The notes under the pieces: model-generated
What the model saw: the letters and a program-made list of their open reading frames with translations, nothing else
Told to the model about the DNA's origin: nothing
Databases searched by the model: none
Part shown: one piece after another, positions 53,472 to 61,564 of the stretch
How the letters are laid out: every line of letters starts with the position of its first letter
Position numbering within the stretch: position 1 is the stretch's first letter
Made by a program: the position numbers and the translations under genes
Assembly: GCF_000744775.1 (NCBI RefSeq)
Contig: NZ_JQMP01000001.1
Location: forward strand, 248,001-312,000
Length of the DNA stretch: 64,000 bases
Source of the DNA: Thermorudis peleae
GTDB lineage: Bacteria > Chloroflexota > Chloroflexia > Thermomicrobiales > Thermomicrobiaceae
Direction: 5' to 3'

Positions 53472-55541
53472 TCAGGAGTTCGCCGCGCCGTGCCCCTCGT
53501 GGGCATGGTGATGCCCAACGCGCAGGGTAAGGGCGTTGAGTGCCACGATGATGGTGCTCAGCGACATGAGCAGGGCTCCAACTGCCGGCGGGAGCACGAC
53601 GCCAACCGGCGCAAGGACACCAGCGGCCAAGGGGATGGCAACGACGTTGTAGGCCAACGCCCAGCCGAGGTTTTCGACCATCTTGCGATAGGTTCGGCGG
53701 CTCAGTTCGAACAGGCTGACAACATCGCGTGGGTCATCCCGCACCAGCACGATGTCGGCACTCTCAACCGCGACATCGGTGCCGGCGCCGATGGCCACGC
53801 CAAGGTCAGCGGCAATGAGCGCTGGCGCGTCGTTGATGCCGTCACCGACCATAGCCACGACATGCCCGTCACGTTGCAGCTGCCGGATGATCTCGTGCTT
53901 CTCCTGCGGCATCACTTCGGCATAAACCTGCGTTATCCCGAGCGCCGTCGCGACCGTTCGGGCAACGGCCCAGCTGTCGCCAGTGAGCATGACGACCTGC
54001 AACCCCATCGCCTGCAGCCGCTCAACGGCCTCGCGCGACTCCGGTCGGATCTCATCCGCCAGAGCAAAGGCAGCTGCCGGTTGCGCATCGACGACGAGAA
54101 CCGCGACCGTCATGCCGCGCTCAGCCCAGGTCGCGAGTGCAGATTCGAGCCAGGCTGGCACCTGCGCGAGCAACGTCGGCCGGCCAACGACGACCTGATG
54201 GCCGTTGACGCGCGCAGCAACGCCACGTCCAGGCAGCGCCGTCACGCCCTCCGCCGAGGGAAGCTGGATGCCACGTTCAGCTGCACGACGGACAATCGCC
54301 TGGGCAATCGGATGCTCCGACCCCGCTTCAACGGCAGCGGCGAGCGCAATGGCCTGCTCCTCGCTCCAGCCAGGCGCAAGGGCACGCTCGGCAACGGCAA
54401 ATTGGCCACGTGTCAAGGTACCGGTCTTGTCAAACACGACGGTATCAACGAGCCGTGCGCGCTCGAACGCCTGGCGACTACGGATCAGCACGCCCTGTCG
54501 AGCAGCAAGTCCACTCGACAGTGCGACCACGAGCGGGATGGCAAGCCCAAGCGCATGCGGACATGCAATCACCAGCACCGTGACAGCCCGGCTCACTGCA
54601 GTGACAAGAGGACTCACCGCCAGCCATACCGCGAACGTGCCACCACTGGCGATGACCGCGATTAGGGTCAACCAGAAGGCCACCCGATCTGCCAGCGCTT
54701 GCAACTGTGTCCGCTCTTGTTGGGCTTGGGCCACGAGCTGCATGACCTGCCCAAGGAACGACGCTTGCCCAACCCGCGTCACCCGGATGCGAAGCAGCCC
54801 GCTCCCATTGATCGTCCCGCCGATCACCGGACTCGCTGGATGCTTGGGAACCGGCCGCGACTCGCCAGTCACGGCCGCTTCGTTGACTTCTGACTCCCCA
54901 TCAACCACAATGCCGTCAGCCGGGATCCGGCCGCCAGGACGAACCAGCACAATGTCGCCGGGTTGGAGTGACGTCACCGGCACCTCGTGCACACTGCCAT
55001 CCGGCTCGACGCGTTCAGCCGTCGCCGGGAGCAGGCTGGCGAGCGCGGTCACAGCCTGTTGCGCACGCCCAACGGCCCGCATCTCCAACCAGTGCCCAAG
55101 GAGCATGACGACGACAAGGGTGGTCAGTTCCCAGTAGAACGGCTCACCCGGCAGACCAAGCGTCGTCGCAAGGCTGTAGAGCAACGCCACGGTGATCGCG
55201 AGCGCGACCAGCGTCATCATCCCTGGCCGATGCGCCCGCAGCTCGTCACGTGCTCCTTCAAGAAAGATCGTGCCCCCGTAGCCATAGACAAACGCCGAGA
55301 GCACGACAACGATGATCGTCTCGCCCGGCACTGCGCCAAGGCGGAGCACGTGACGGAGCGGGCTCGCGAGCAGCACAACCGGGAGCGTGGCCACCAGTGA
55401 GAGCCAGAAGCGGCGGCGCAAGAGCGCTGGCGCATGTCCAGCGTGTGCAGCTGCTGGCCCAGCCGCCGCGTGCGCTGTCGCATGGGTATGCACCATACGG
55501 TGCGCTTGATGCTGGTGATGATTGTGCGGGTGAGGATGCAT
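53472..55541 (-). CDS. copB: Copper/heavy-metal-exporting P1B-type ATPase (CopB type)
   Basis: This 689-residue membrane pump has a His-rich N-terminus (HPHPHNHHQHQAHRMVH). The metal-translocation motif CPH sits in VIACPHALGLAIPL, as in CopB-type (P1B-3) ATPases rather than the CPC of CopA. The phosphorylation site is VFDKTGTLTRG, the ATP site SEHPIAQAI and the hinge GDGINDAPAL. The C-terminus is again His-rich (GHHHAHEGHG). The ATG at 55539-55541 follows GGAGG by five bases and is preferred to one 12 bp upstream. It exports copper or a related ion; no metallochaperone or regulator gene is adjacent. Confidence 0.92.
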   Translation of the reverse strand: MHPHPHNHHQHQAHRMVHTHATAHAAAGPAAAHAGHAPALLRRRFWLSLVATLPVVLLASPLRHVLRLGAVPGETIIVVVLSAFVYGYGGTIFLEGARDELRAHRPGMMTLVALAITVALLYSLATTLGLPGEPFYWELTTLVVVMLLGHWLEMRAVGRAQQAVTALASLLPATAERVEPDGSVHEVPVTSLQPGDIVLVRPGGRIPADGIVVDGESEVNEAAVTGESRPVPKHPASPVIGGTINGSGLLRIRVTRVGQASFLGQVMQLVAQAQQERTQLQALADRVAFWLTLIAVIASGGTFAVWLAVSPLVTAVSRAVTVLVIACPHALGLAIPLVVALSSGLAARQGVLIRSRQAFERARLVDTVVFDKTGTLTRGQFAVAERALAPGWSEEQAIALAAAVEAGSEHPIAQAIVRRAAERGIQLPSAEGVTALPGRGVAARVNGHQVVVGRPTLLAQVPAWLESALATWAERGMTVAVLVVDAQPAAAFALADEIRPESREAVERLQAMGLQVVMLTGDSWAVARTVATALGITQVYAEVMPQEKHEIIRQLQRDGHVVAMVGDGINDAPALIAADLGVAIGAGTDVAVESADIVLVRDDPRDVVSLFELSRRTYRKMVENLGWALAYNVVAIPLAAGVLAPVGVVLPPAVGALLMSLSTIIVALNALTLRVGHHHAHEGHGAANS

Positions 55542-55563
55542 CGCGTCCTCCATTCTATCTCTA

Positions 55564-55594
55564 ACTATACGATACAGGGGTATCCTATACGGAA
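55564..55594 (-). promoter_or_regulatory. MerR-type promoter with operator in a 19-bp spacer, copB gene
   Basis: On the minus strand TTCCGT (55589-55594) and TATAGT (55564-55569) are 19 bp apart. The palindrome GATAC-AGGG-GTATC (55571-55584) fills the spacer. Long spacers with central palindromes are the hallmark of promoters twisted open by MerR/CueR-type metal sensors. A CsoR-type repressor site is the alternative. The copB start is 23 bp downstream. The rest of the 55595-55912 gap shows no gene. Confidence 0.55.
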
Positions 55595-55912
55595 CGTTCT
55601 CCGCACGGGTGTGCGCTCCGGCAAGGCATGCGACGCGCGTCAGAACGGACGCATGACGCAGCCGATGCCATCACCCCTGGTGTGCACAGAATCAGCAGTT
55701 TCGCACGCGCAGCGCGCAGCGCGACGCTGGACACATGCGCCGCGGGACAACCCGATACGCCCACCATCGATAGAGCAGCGAGACGCAGCATCCCGTGACG
55801 AAAGGCCAGATCTCCGGTGATCTGCTCAGCTGATCGTCTGTTATGCTTACAGTGCGCCGTAGTGCGCCAACGGCAGTGCTGCCAGGAGAGTGTGGCAGAA
55901 AGGACGGCGTCG

Positions 55913-56146
55913 ATGGCTGAACCGGTGCTCTATCATCTTGATCAGCAGACAGCGCCGGGACTGCTGCGCCCGGTTGCCTATGATCTGCAGCGGCTCGAGC
56001 AGCGCCTCGCACACTACCTCGTCCACCTGCGCCTCAGCGAGGATGACCGCGCAACGGTCGCTGAAGCCCACCGTGTGCTCGCTGAAGCGGCCGACGCACT
56101 CGCCCGCCTCTGGCAGGGCCACGGCCACACCGAGGAGGGCGCATGA
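55913..56146 (+). CDS. Hypothetical helical protein, 77 residues
   Basis: This small soluble protein begins MAEPVLYHLDQQTAPGLLRP and continues with two amphipathic helices rich in Leu, Arg and Glu (YDLQRLEQRLAHYLVHLRLSED, split as helix turns, then EAHRVLAEAADALARLWQ). No family is recognised. Its stop overlaps the start of the uronate dehydrogenase gene as ATGA, so the two are translationally coupled, which supports real coding. It may be a small accessory or coiled-coil protein of the uronate operon; no function is claimed. Confidence 0.6.
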   Translation: MAEPVLYHLDQQTAPGLLRPVAYDLQRLEQRLAHYLVHLRLSEDDRATVAEAHRVLAEAADALARLWQGHGHTEEGA

Positions 56147-56889
56147 GCCAGCAGCGCATGCGCGTGTTAATCACCGGCGCCGGTGGACGCATCGGCACCA
56201 CGCTCGCCCTCCACCTGCGCGATCGCTATGCCCTGCGCCTCCACTACCATCACGCCCCACCCAACCCACCGGTCGACGACGTCGTCACCGGCGATGTCAG
56301 CGACTTCGCCGCAATGCAGCGTGCTGTCACCGGCGTCGATGCGGTCGTGCACCTGGCCGCGGACCCACGCACCACGGCACCGTGGGACAGTGTCCTGCCC
56401 AACAATATCATCGGCACCTACAACGTCTTTGAAGCAGCACGACAGGCCGGCGTGCGCAAGATCGTCTTCGCCTCCACCAACCACGTCATGGGGATGTACG
56501 ATCGCGACCACCAGTGGCCGGTCTACTCGCACCTGCCGGTGCGCCCCGACTCGCTCTACGGCGTCTCGAAAGCCTTCGGCGAAGCCCTCGGCCGCTACTA
56601 TGCCGACCGCTACGGCATCTCCGTCATCTGCCTGCGGATCGGCTGGTTCTTGTCCGAGCCGCACGATGAAATCAGTCGATGGATGTGGCTGAGCCCGCGC
56701 GATTGCGTGCAGATCGTCTGGCGCGCACTTGAAAGCCCGTTACCCTTCGGTATCTTCTACGCCATCTCCAACAACAGCGGGCGCCATTGGGATATCACCG
56801 ACGCGATGGAGTTGCTCGGCTACCGCCCCGAGGACGACGCCGAACGGTTCTTTACCGACACGGCCGAGCCTGCGCCCGATGCATCCTGA
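56143..56889 (+). CDS. udh: Uronate dehydrogenase
   Basis: This extended SDR of 248 residues oxidises D-glucuronate or D-galacturonate at C1 to the aldarolactone. It has VLITGAGGRIGTTLALHL (NAD site) and VDAVVHLAADPRTTAPWDSVLPNNIIGTYNVFEAARQ. Next are KIVFASTNHVMGMYD and the catalytic YGVSKAFGEALG; IGWFLSEP and WMWLSPRDCVQIVWRAL match known uronate dehydrogenases. The lactonase gene follows after 18 bp, giving the next step. It is coupled to the small gene upstream. Confidence 0.86.
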   Translation: MSQQRMRVLITGAGGRIGTTLALHLRDRYALRLHYHHAPPNPPVDDVVTGDVSDFAAMQRAVTGVDAVVHLAADPRTTAPWDSVLPNNIIGTYNVFEAARQAGVRKIVFASTNHVMGMYDRDHQWPVYSHLPVRPDSLYGVSKAFGEALGRYYADRYGISVICLRIGWFLSEPHDEISRWMWLSPRDCVQIVWRALESPLPFGIFYAISNNSGRHWDITDAMELLGYRPEDDAERFFTDTAEPAPDAS

Positions 56890-56907
56890 CCCGGTGAGGA
56901 GCGAACG

Positions 56908-57816
56908 ATGACTGATCGAACACCGCGCCTCGTCGCTGATACCCGTTGCGCCGTTGGCGAAGGCCCGCTCTGGCACCCACAGGAGCAGTGCCTCTACTGG
57001 ATCGACATCCCAACCGGCCAGCTTTTCCGCTACGACCCCGCCACCGGCACGCACGCGCTCGTCTTCCATGCCCCAGCGGCCATCGGCGGCTTCACCATCC
57101 AGGCCGACGGCGCGCTCTTGCTCTTCATGGCACGCGGCATGATCGCCATCTGGCGCCGCGACGGTTCCTTCACGCCCATCGTCCCCGAAATCCCGGACGA
57201 GCGCCACACCCGCTTCAACGACGTCGTCGCTGACCCGCACGGCCGTGTTTTCGCCGGCACCATGGCCACGCCTGAGCGGCCCGGCCGGCTCTACCGGATC
57301 GACCCCGATGGCCAGCGCACTACGCTGCTCGATGACGCACTCATCCCGAACGGCATGGACTTCTCCCCAGACCTCCGCCACTTCTACTACACCGATTCTG
57401 ATCGGCGCAGCATCCTGCGTTTCGACTACGACGCCGCCACTGGCGCGCTCACCAATCCCCAGGTCTTCGTGACGGTACCCGAGGGCGAAGGCGTGCCTGA
57501 CGGCCTGACTGTCGACGCTGAAGGCTACGTCTGGTCAGCCCGCTGGGACGGCAGCGCGCTCTACCGCTACACCCCAGACGGCCAGGTCGACCAGGTGATC
57601 CACTTCCCGGCCCGCAAGGTGTCGAGCGTCATCTTCGGCGGGCCAGACTACACCGACCTGTACGTGACAACCGCTGGTGGCGACAACCGCGCGCACGAAG
57701 GCCCGGGGGCCGGCGCGCTCTTCCACCTCCGCCCTGGCGTACGTGGGCGTCCGCCCTTCTTCAGCCGTCTCGGCTTGGAGCCCTCTCCAGCCGAGCATGG
57801 TCCGCAACGCAGGTGA
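56908..57816 (+). CDS. SMP-30/gluconolactonase-family lactonase
   Basis: This six-bladed beta-propeller hydrolase of 302 residues starts with the family's metal Glu in CAVGEGPLWHPQEQCLYWIDI. Asn and Asp ligands follow in TRFNDVVADPHGRVFAGTM, LIPNGMDFSPDLRHFYYTDS and GVPDGLTVDAEGYVWSARWDG. It probably opens the aldarolactone made by the uronate dehydrogenase. The start follows GAGGAGCGAACG. The C-terminal 35 residues after LYVTTAGGDN are unusually long and Arg/Pro-rich. Confidence 0.88.
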   Translation: MTDRTPRLVADTRCAVGEGPLWHPQEQCLYWIDIPTGQLFRYDPATGTHALVFHAPAAIGGFTIQADGALLLFMARGMIAIWRRDGSFTPIVPEIPDERHTRFNDVVADPHGRVFAGTMATPERPGRLYRIDPDGQRTTLLDDALIPNGMDFSPDLRHFYYTDSDRRSILRFDYDAATGALTNPQVFVTVPEGEGVPDGLTVDAEGYVWSARWDGSALYRYTPDGQVDQVIHFPARKVSSVIFGGPDYTDLYVTTAGGDNRAHEGPGAGALFHLRPGVRGRPPFFSRLGLEPSPAEHGPQRR

Positions 57817-57883
57817 TGAGGGTCACGACGAGCGCCGTCATGGGCAGGAGTATCCTTAAGACAGGAGAGATGAGGAGCATGCC

Positions 57884-59167
57884 GTGCCGAGACGACCGCG
57901 CCGTGTTGCCCTCCTGACGACACCGACAAGCTATCGCACCGCGGCGTTCCTCAGCGCTGCGGAGCGGGCCGGGCTTGAGACGCTCGTGTTCACCGACACA
58001 CCCACGCCGCTGGCCCAGCAGTGGCACTCGCCCTTCGCCGTTGATTTCAGCCGGCCGGAGGAAGCTGCTGACGCGATCTGCGCCGTCCTGGCTGAACGCC
58101 CGGTCGCTGCTGTCCTGCCGGTTGACGATAGCGGCACCCTCCTGGCCGCGCTGGTCGCCACGCGGCTCGGCCTGCCGCAGAACGACCCTGAGGCTGCACT
58201 CGCAGCCCGCGACAAGCTGATCATGCGCCAGCGGCTTCACGCCGGCGGCCTGCCAATCCCGTCCTTCACGCCCTACCCGGCAGCGCTCGACCCGGCGACC
58301 ATCGCTGACCAGCAGCCCTATCCCTGTGTCGTCAAGCCGACCCGGCTTTCGGGGAGCCGCGGGGTGATCCGTGCCGATACGCCGGCGGATTTCGTCGCCG
58401 CGTTCCAGCGCCTGCAACGCATCCTGCTTGCCGACGGCGTTGCCCTGGACCAGGCGGTCGTGCTGGTCGAAACGTTCATCCCCGGCGTCGAGGTCGCGCT
58501 CGAAGGCCTGCTCACTGACGGTCAGTTGCACGTCCTTGCACTTTTCGATAAGCCCGATCCGCTCGATGGCCCGTTTTTTGAAGAGACGATCTACGTCACG
58601 CCGTCACGCCTGCCACCCGCAACCCAGCAGGCGATCGCCGCCTGCACTGAACGGGCTGCGCGCAGCCTGGGGCTCCGCACAGGGCCGGTCCACGCCGAAC
58701 TGCGTGTGAACGAGCAGGGGCCATGGGTGATTGAGCTGGCCGGCCGATCAATTGGCGGCCTGTGCTCGACCATTTTAGAATTCGGCACTGGCATGACGCT
58801 CGAGGAACTGATTCTGCGCCACGCCGTCGGCGACCCGATCACGTCGCTCGATCGGCGGCCGGATGCGGTCGGCGTCATGATGATCCCGATTCCGCGTGCG
58901 GGCATTCTGCGCCGGGTCGAGGGCATCCCGGAGGCATGCGCCGTACCGGGCATCACGGGTGTGGAGATCACGGCCAAGCGCAACGCTCCCCTCGTGCCGT
59001 TGCCGGAAGGCGCGAGCTACTTAGGCTTCATCTTCGCGCGTGCTGACACGCCAGACGCGGTCGAGGCCGCGCTGCGCGAGGCCCATCGCCGTCTCCGCTT
59101 CCACATCAGTCCGGAAATCCCGCTGCTGGTCGCGCCAACGCCGGCCGGCGCAGCCCGCCCTGCATGA
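57884..59167 (+). CDS. ATP-grasp family ligase
   Basis: This 427-residue enzyme has a Rossmann-like N-domain (RVALLTTPTSYRTAAFLSAA) and the ATP-grasp core: LAARDKLIMRQRLHAGGLPIPSF, YPCVVKPTRLSGSRGVIRA, VLVETFIPGVEVALEGLL, and the metal site VHAELRVNEQGPWVIELAGRSIGG. This is the layout of carboxylate-amine ligases such as amino-acid ligases (DUF4343-free, PurK/BacD-like). It would join a carboxylate to an amine through an acyl phosphate. The substrate is unknown. The GTG at 57884 follows GAGGAG by seven bases. It is convergent with the YggX gene; a formyltransferase gene lies beyond. Confidence 0.84.
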   Translation: MPRRPRRVALLTTPTSYRTAAFLSAAERAGLETLVFTDTPTPLAQQWHSPFAVDFSRPEEAADAICAVLAERPVAAVLPVDDSGTLLAALVATRLGLPQNDPEAALAARDKLIMRQRLHAGGLPIPSFTPYPAALDPATIADQQPYPCVVKPTRLSGSRGVIRADTPADFVAAFQRLQRILLADGVALDQAVVLVETFIPGVEVALEGLLTDGQLHVLALFDKPDPLDGPFFEETIYVTPSRLPPATQQAIAACTERAARSLGLRTGPVHAELRVNEQGPWVIELAGRSIGGLCSTILEFGTGMTLEELILRHAVGDPITSLDRRPDAVGVMMIPIPRAGILRRVEGIPEACAVPGITGVEITAKRNAPLVPLPEGASYLGFIFARADTPDAVEAALREAHRRLRFHISPEIPLLVAPTPAGAARPA

Positions 59168-59231
59168 CGACGCACAGTGACTCGCGATCACGCCCCATGC
59201 TGGTCATGCCCTGCTTGGATACCCCTGGTTG

Positions 59232-59246
59232 GACACCTGAGGTGTC
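59232..59246. repeat. Short perfect palindrome in a convergent gap
   Basis: GACACCT-G-AGGTGTC lies between the convergent ATP-grasp and YggX genes, where a bidirectional terminator would be expected. It lacks a T-run. Confidence 0.35.
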
Positions 59247-59298
59247 GCGGCACCCAGGCAGCCGCGCGGGTGGCGCCGGCCCGCAGGAGGGCGGTTTC

Positions 59299-59610
59299 CT
59301 ACTTCTTGCGCGCGGGGGCGCCTTTCTTGGCGCTGCTCCCAGCCCCGGGTGGCGTCCAGCCCTCGGGCATCTCCTCTTCTTCGCCGAAGAAGAACCGCTC
59401 CATCTCCTGGCGCAGGACGGCACGGTCGTCGGGGTCAGCGGGGTTAAGGCCATAATGGTTGATCACGATCGTCTGGTATTCGCGCCACATGTCCCAGGCC
59501 TGCTGGGAGATCTCGTTATAGATCCGCTCACCGAGCGGGCCAGGAAACGGTGGCTTTTCCAATCCAGGCAACTCTTTGCGCAGCTTTGCGCAGAAGACCA
59601 TTCGTGGCAT
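59299..59610 (-). CDS. yggX: Fe(2+)-trafficking/oxidative-damage protection protein (YggX family)
   Basis: This 103-residue protein matches YggX along its length. It has MPRMVFCAKLRKELPGLEKPP with the conserved Cys7, PFPGPLGERIYNEISQQAWDMW (the core identity block), QTIVINHYGLN and MERFFFGEE, then PEGWTPP. YggX protects Fe-S enzymes from oxidative damage and helps supply iron. A Lys-rich tail (KKGAPARKK) extends it slightly. The ATG at 59608-59610 is chosen because the family motif starts there. The family is best known from proteobacteria, so its occurrence here deserves attention. It is divergent from the formyltransferase gene. Confidence 0.87.
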   Translation of the reverse strand: MPRMVFCAKLRKELPGLEKPPFPGPLGERIYNEISQQAWDMWREYQTIVINHYGLNPADPDDRAVLRQEMERFFFGEEEEMPEGWTPPGAGSSAKKGAPARKK

Positions 59611-59670
59611 CGTGTTGCGCGTCCTCTCGCAGCATCGTTTCTGGGCCAAGGCTAGCTGAGGGGCACGCTG

Positions 59671-60588
59671 ATGTCAAACTGCACCGCGCCACGCCGCATC
59701 CTGTTCTTCGGCACGCCGTGCGCGCTGAGCGTCTGGCCACTGGCGCGCCTACTCGCCGACCGTCAGCCGGTCTGCGCCGTCGTGACGCCAGCCGCCCCGG
59801 GACAAGGTGAGCCAGTGCACGTAGTGCCGCCGCCGCGCCGCCCGCTGCTGCGCACGCCCACGGCAAGCCTGCCGCACCTTTGCCAGCAGGCGGGCATCCC
59901 GCTGCTGCGGGTACGCGGGTTGCGCCACCGAGCAGTGCAGGAGGCGCTTGCTGCCTTCGCAGCCGAGCTGTTCGTCGTCTCCTGCTTCCCCTGGCGTGTG
60001 CCGGCCGCGTTGCTCGCAACCGCCCGGTATGGCGGGCTGAATCTGCACCCGGCGTTGCTGCCTGACGGGCGTGGCCCTGATCCGCTCTTCTGGCTTTACC
60101 GCCGCGGCGCGTTACGCACCGGCCTCACCCTACACCAGCTAACCGACGAGCTCGATGCCGGCCCAATCGTCGCCCAGCAGGCTGTCGATGTTCCCCTCGG
60201 ACTCCCTGGCGACCAGCTCGAGCGCCTGCTCGGGCAGCTCGGCGGCTGGCTGCTGGCCCGCGCACTCGCCGACCTCCCAGCCGCGCTCGCTGCAGCTCGC
60301 CCACAAGACGAGCAGCGAGCCCGCTTCGATCCCTTCCCCAGCCCAGCCGACTGGACGGTCACGCCGGACTTGCCAGCCTGGCGGGCCGTCCACTTCCTGC
60401 GCGGCGTTATACCGCTCGGCTACCGGCCGGTGCTCGCGTGGCCTGGCGCTGCCCCGGTACCAGTCGCCCGGCTGATTGCGTGGGCAGCCAGCCCTACGCA
60501 TGCCCGAGCGTATGCCGTCGCCGGCGCGCAGTTCTTTGCCTGTCACGACGGTGTGCTCGTGGTTCAGGCTGCAGAGACGCCTAACTAG
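59671..60588 (+). CDS. Formyltransferase-family protein (FMT/ArnA-like)
   Basis: This 305-residue protein has the formyl-transferase N-domain: RILFFGTPCALSVWPLARLL, FVVSCFPWRVPAALLATARYG, the catalytic Asn124/His126 in GLNLHPALLPDGRGPDPLFW, and Asp162 in LTDELDAGPIVAQQ. These are the three residues needed to move a formyl group from 10-formyl-tetrahydrofolate. The variant DGRGPDP differs from the RGAAP of Met-tRNA formyltransferase, so another acceptor is likely. The C-terminal half is Ala-rich and divergent. It is near the ATP-grasp gene but not in the same operon. Confidence 0.82.
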   Translation: MSNCTAPRRILFFGTPCALSVWPLARLLADRQPVCAVVTPAAPGQGEPVHVVPPPRRPLLRTPTASLPHLCQQAGIPLLRVRGLRHRAVQEALAAFAAELFVVSCFPWRVPAALLATARYGGLNLHPALLPDGRGPDPLFWLYRRGALRTGLTLHQLTDELDAGPIVAQQAVDVPLGLPGDQLERLLGQLGGWLLARALADLPAALAAARPQDEQRARFDPFPSPADWTVTPDLPAWRAVHFLRGVIPLGYRPVLAWPGAAPVPVARLIAWAASPTHARAYAVAGAQFFACHDGVLVVQAAETPN

Positions 60589-61553
60589 ACAGTGGATGCG
60601 CCGCGCTGGCCGCGCACGACCTGCCGCCAGTAGTCGAGGATGTCGCGCAACGTCTGCGCAAAGGGAATCGTCGGTGCCCAGCCGGTTGCCGCACGCAGCG
60701 CCGTCGCATCGCCGCGCAACACCGGCACGTCGATCGGGCGCAGGCGCGCGGGATCGTCCCGCACTGTCATCGGCACCGTCGCCATCGCGAGCAACTGGTC
60801 GACGACCTCACGCAGGCTCCACGATTCGCCACGGGCGATATTGTAGACCTCGCCAGCGTAGCGGACGTCCGCGACCAGCCGATAGGCGCGGACGACGTCA
60901 CGCACGTCCAGCAGGTCGCGTTCGACGTCCAGATTACCGACGAGCAACACCGGCGGTGCTTGCCCGGCCTCGGCTTGAGCAATCTGCCGGGCGAAGTTGG
61001 CAATCGCGAACCGCTCGCTCTGACCCGGGCCGATGTGGGTAAACGGGCGCACCCGTACGACCGGCAGGTGGTAGCTCAAGTAGTACTGCAGGCCGATCAT
61101 GTCCTGGGCGATCTTGCTGACGCCGTAGGGGCTGATCGGCCGGAAGGGCTGCTGCTCAGTGATCGGCAGTTCTTCCGGATGGACGAGTCCGTAGACATCG
61201 GAGGAGCTGACGATCAGCACAACGGGCGGCGGCTCGAGGTGCCGCGCCGCTTCGAGGATGTTGATCTCGCCGACAGCGTTGTTGACGAGCGTGCCTGCTG
61301 GGTCAGCATAGGAATGCGGCACGTAGCTGACGGCGGCTAAGTGGAAGATGACGTCCGGCTTCCACTGGGTAAGCGTGCGTCGCGTCAACTCAGCGTTCAA
61401 CAGGTCGCAGACCAGGTGATGGTGCAACTCTGGGCCAACTGGATGTGGGCGCGCCGACAAGCCGATAATCTCCCAGTTCCCTTCCGCGGCCAGCGTCCGG
61501 GCCAGGTGACGACCGGCAAAGCCTGACGCGCCGGTGATCAGGGCGCGCGGCAT
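60585..61553 (-). CDS. NAD-dependent epimerase/dehydratase, GDP-6-deoxy-mannose reductase-like
   Basis: This 322-residue extended SDR starts PRALITGASGFAGRHLARTL. It has FHLAAVSYVPHSYADPAGTLVNNAVGEINILEAARH, the Ser/Tyr/Lys site SSDVYG and SPYGVSKIAQDMIG, and PFTHIGPGQSERFAIANFARQI. These strings resemble GDP-4-keto-6-deoxy-D-mannose reductases (RMD) that make GDP-D-rhamnose. The ATG at 61551-61553 directly precedes the Rossmann motif; the frame extends upstream over metK without support. It converges with the formyltransferase gene, sharing four bases at the ends. Confidence 0.85.
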   Translation of the reverse strand: MPRALITGASGFAGRHLARTLAAEGNWEIIGLSARPHPVGPELHHHLVCDLLNAELTRRTLTQWKPDVIFHLAAVSYVPHSYADPAGTLVNNAVGEINILEAARHLEPPPVVLIVSSSDVYGLVHPEELPITEQQPFRPISPYGVSKIAQDMIGLQYYLSYHLPVVRVRPFTHIGPGQSERFAIANFARQIAQAEAGQAPPVLLVGNLDVERDLLDVRDVVRAYRLVADVRYAGEVYNIARGESWSLREVVDQLLAMATVPMTVRDDPARLRPIDVPVLRGDATALRAATGWAPTIPFAQTLRDILDYWRQVVRGQRGASTV

Positions 61554-61564
61554 GGGCACCGCTC

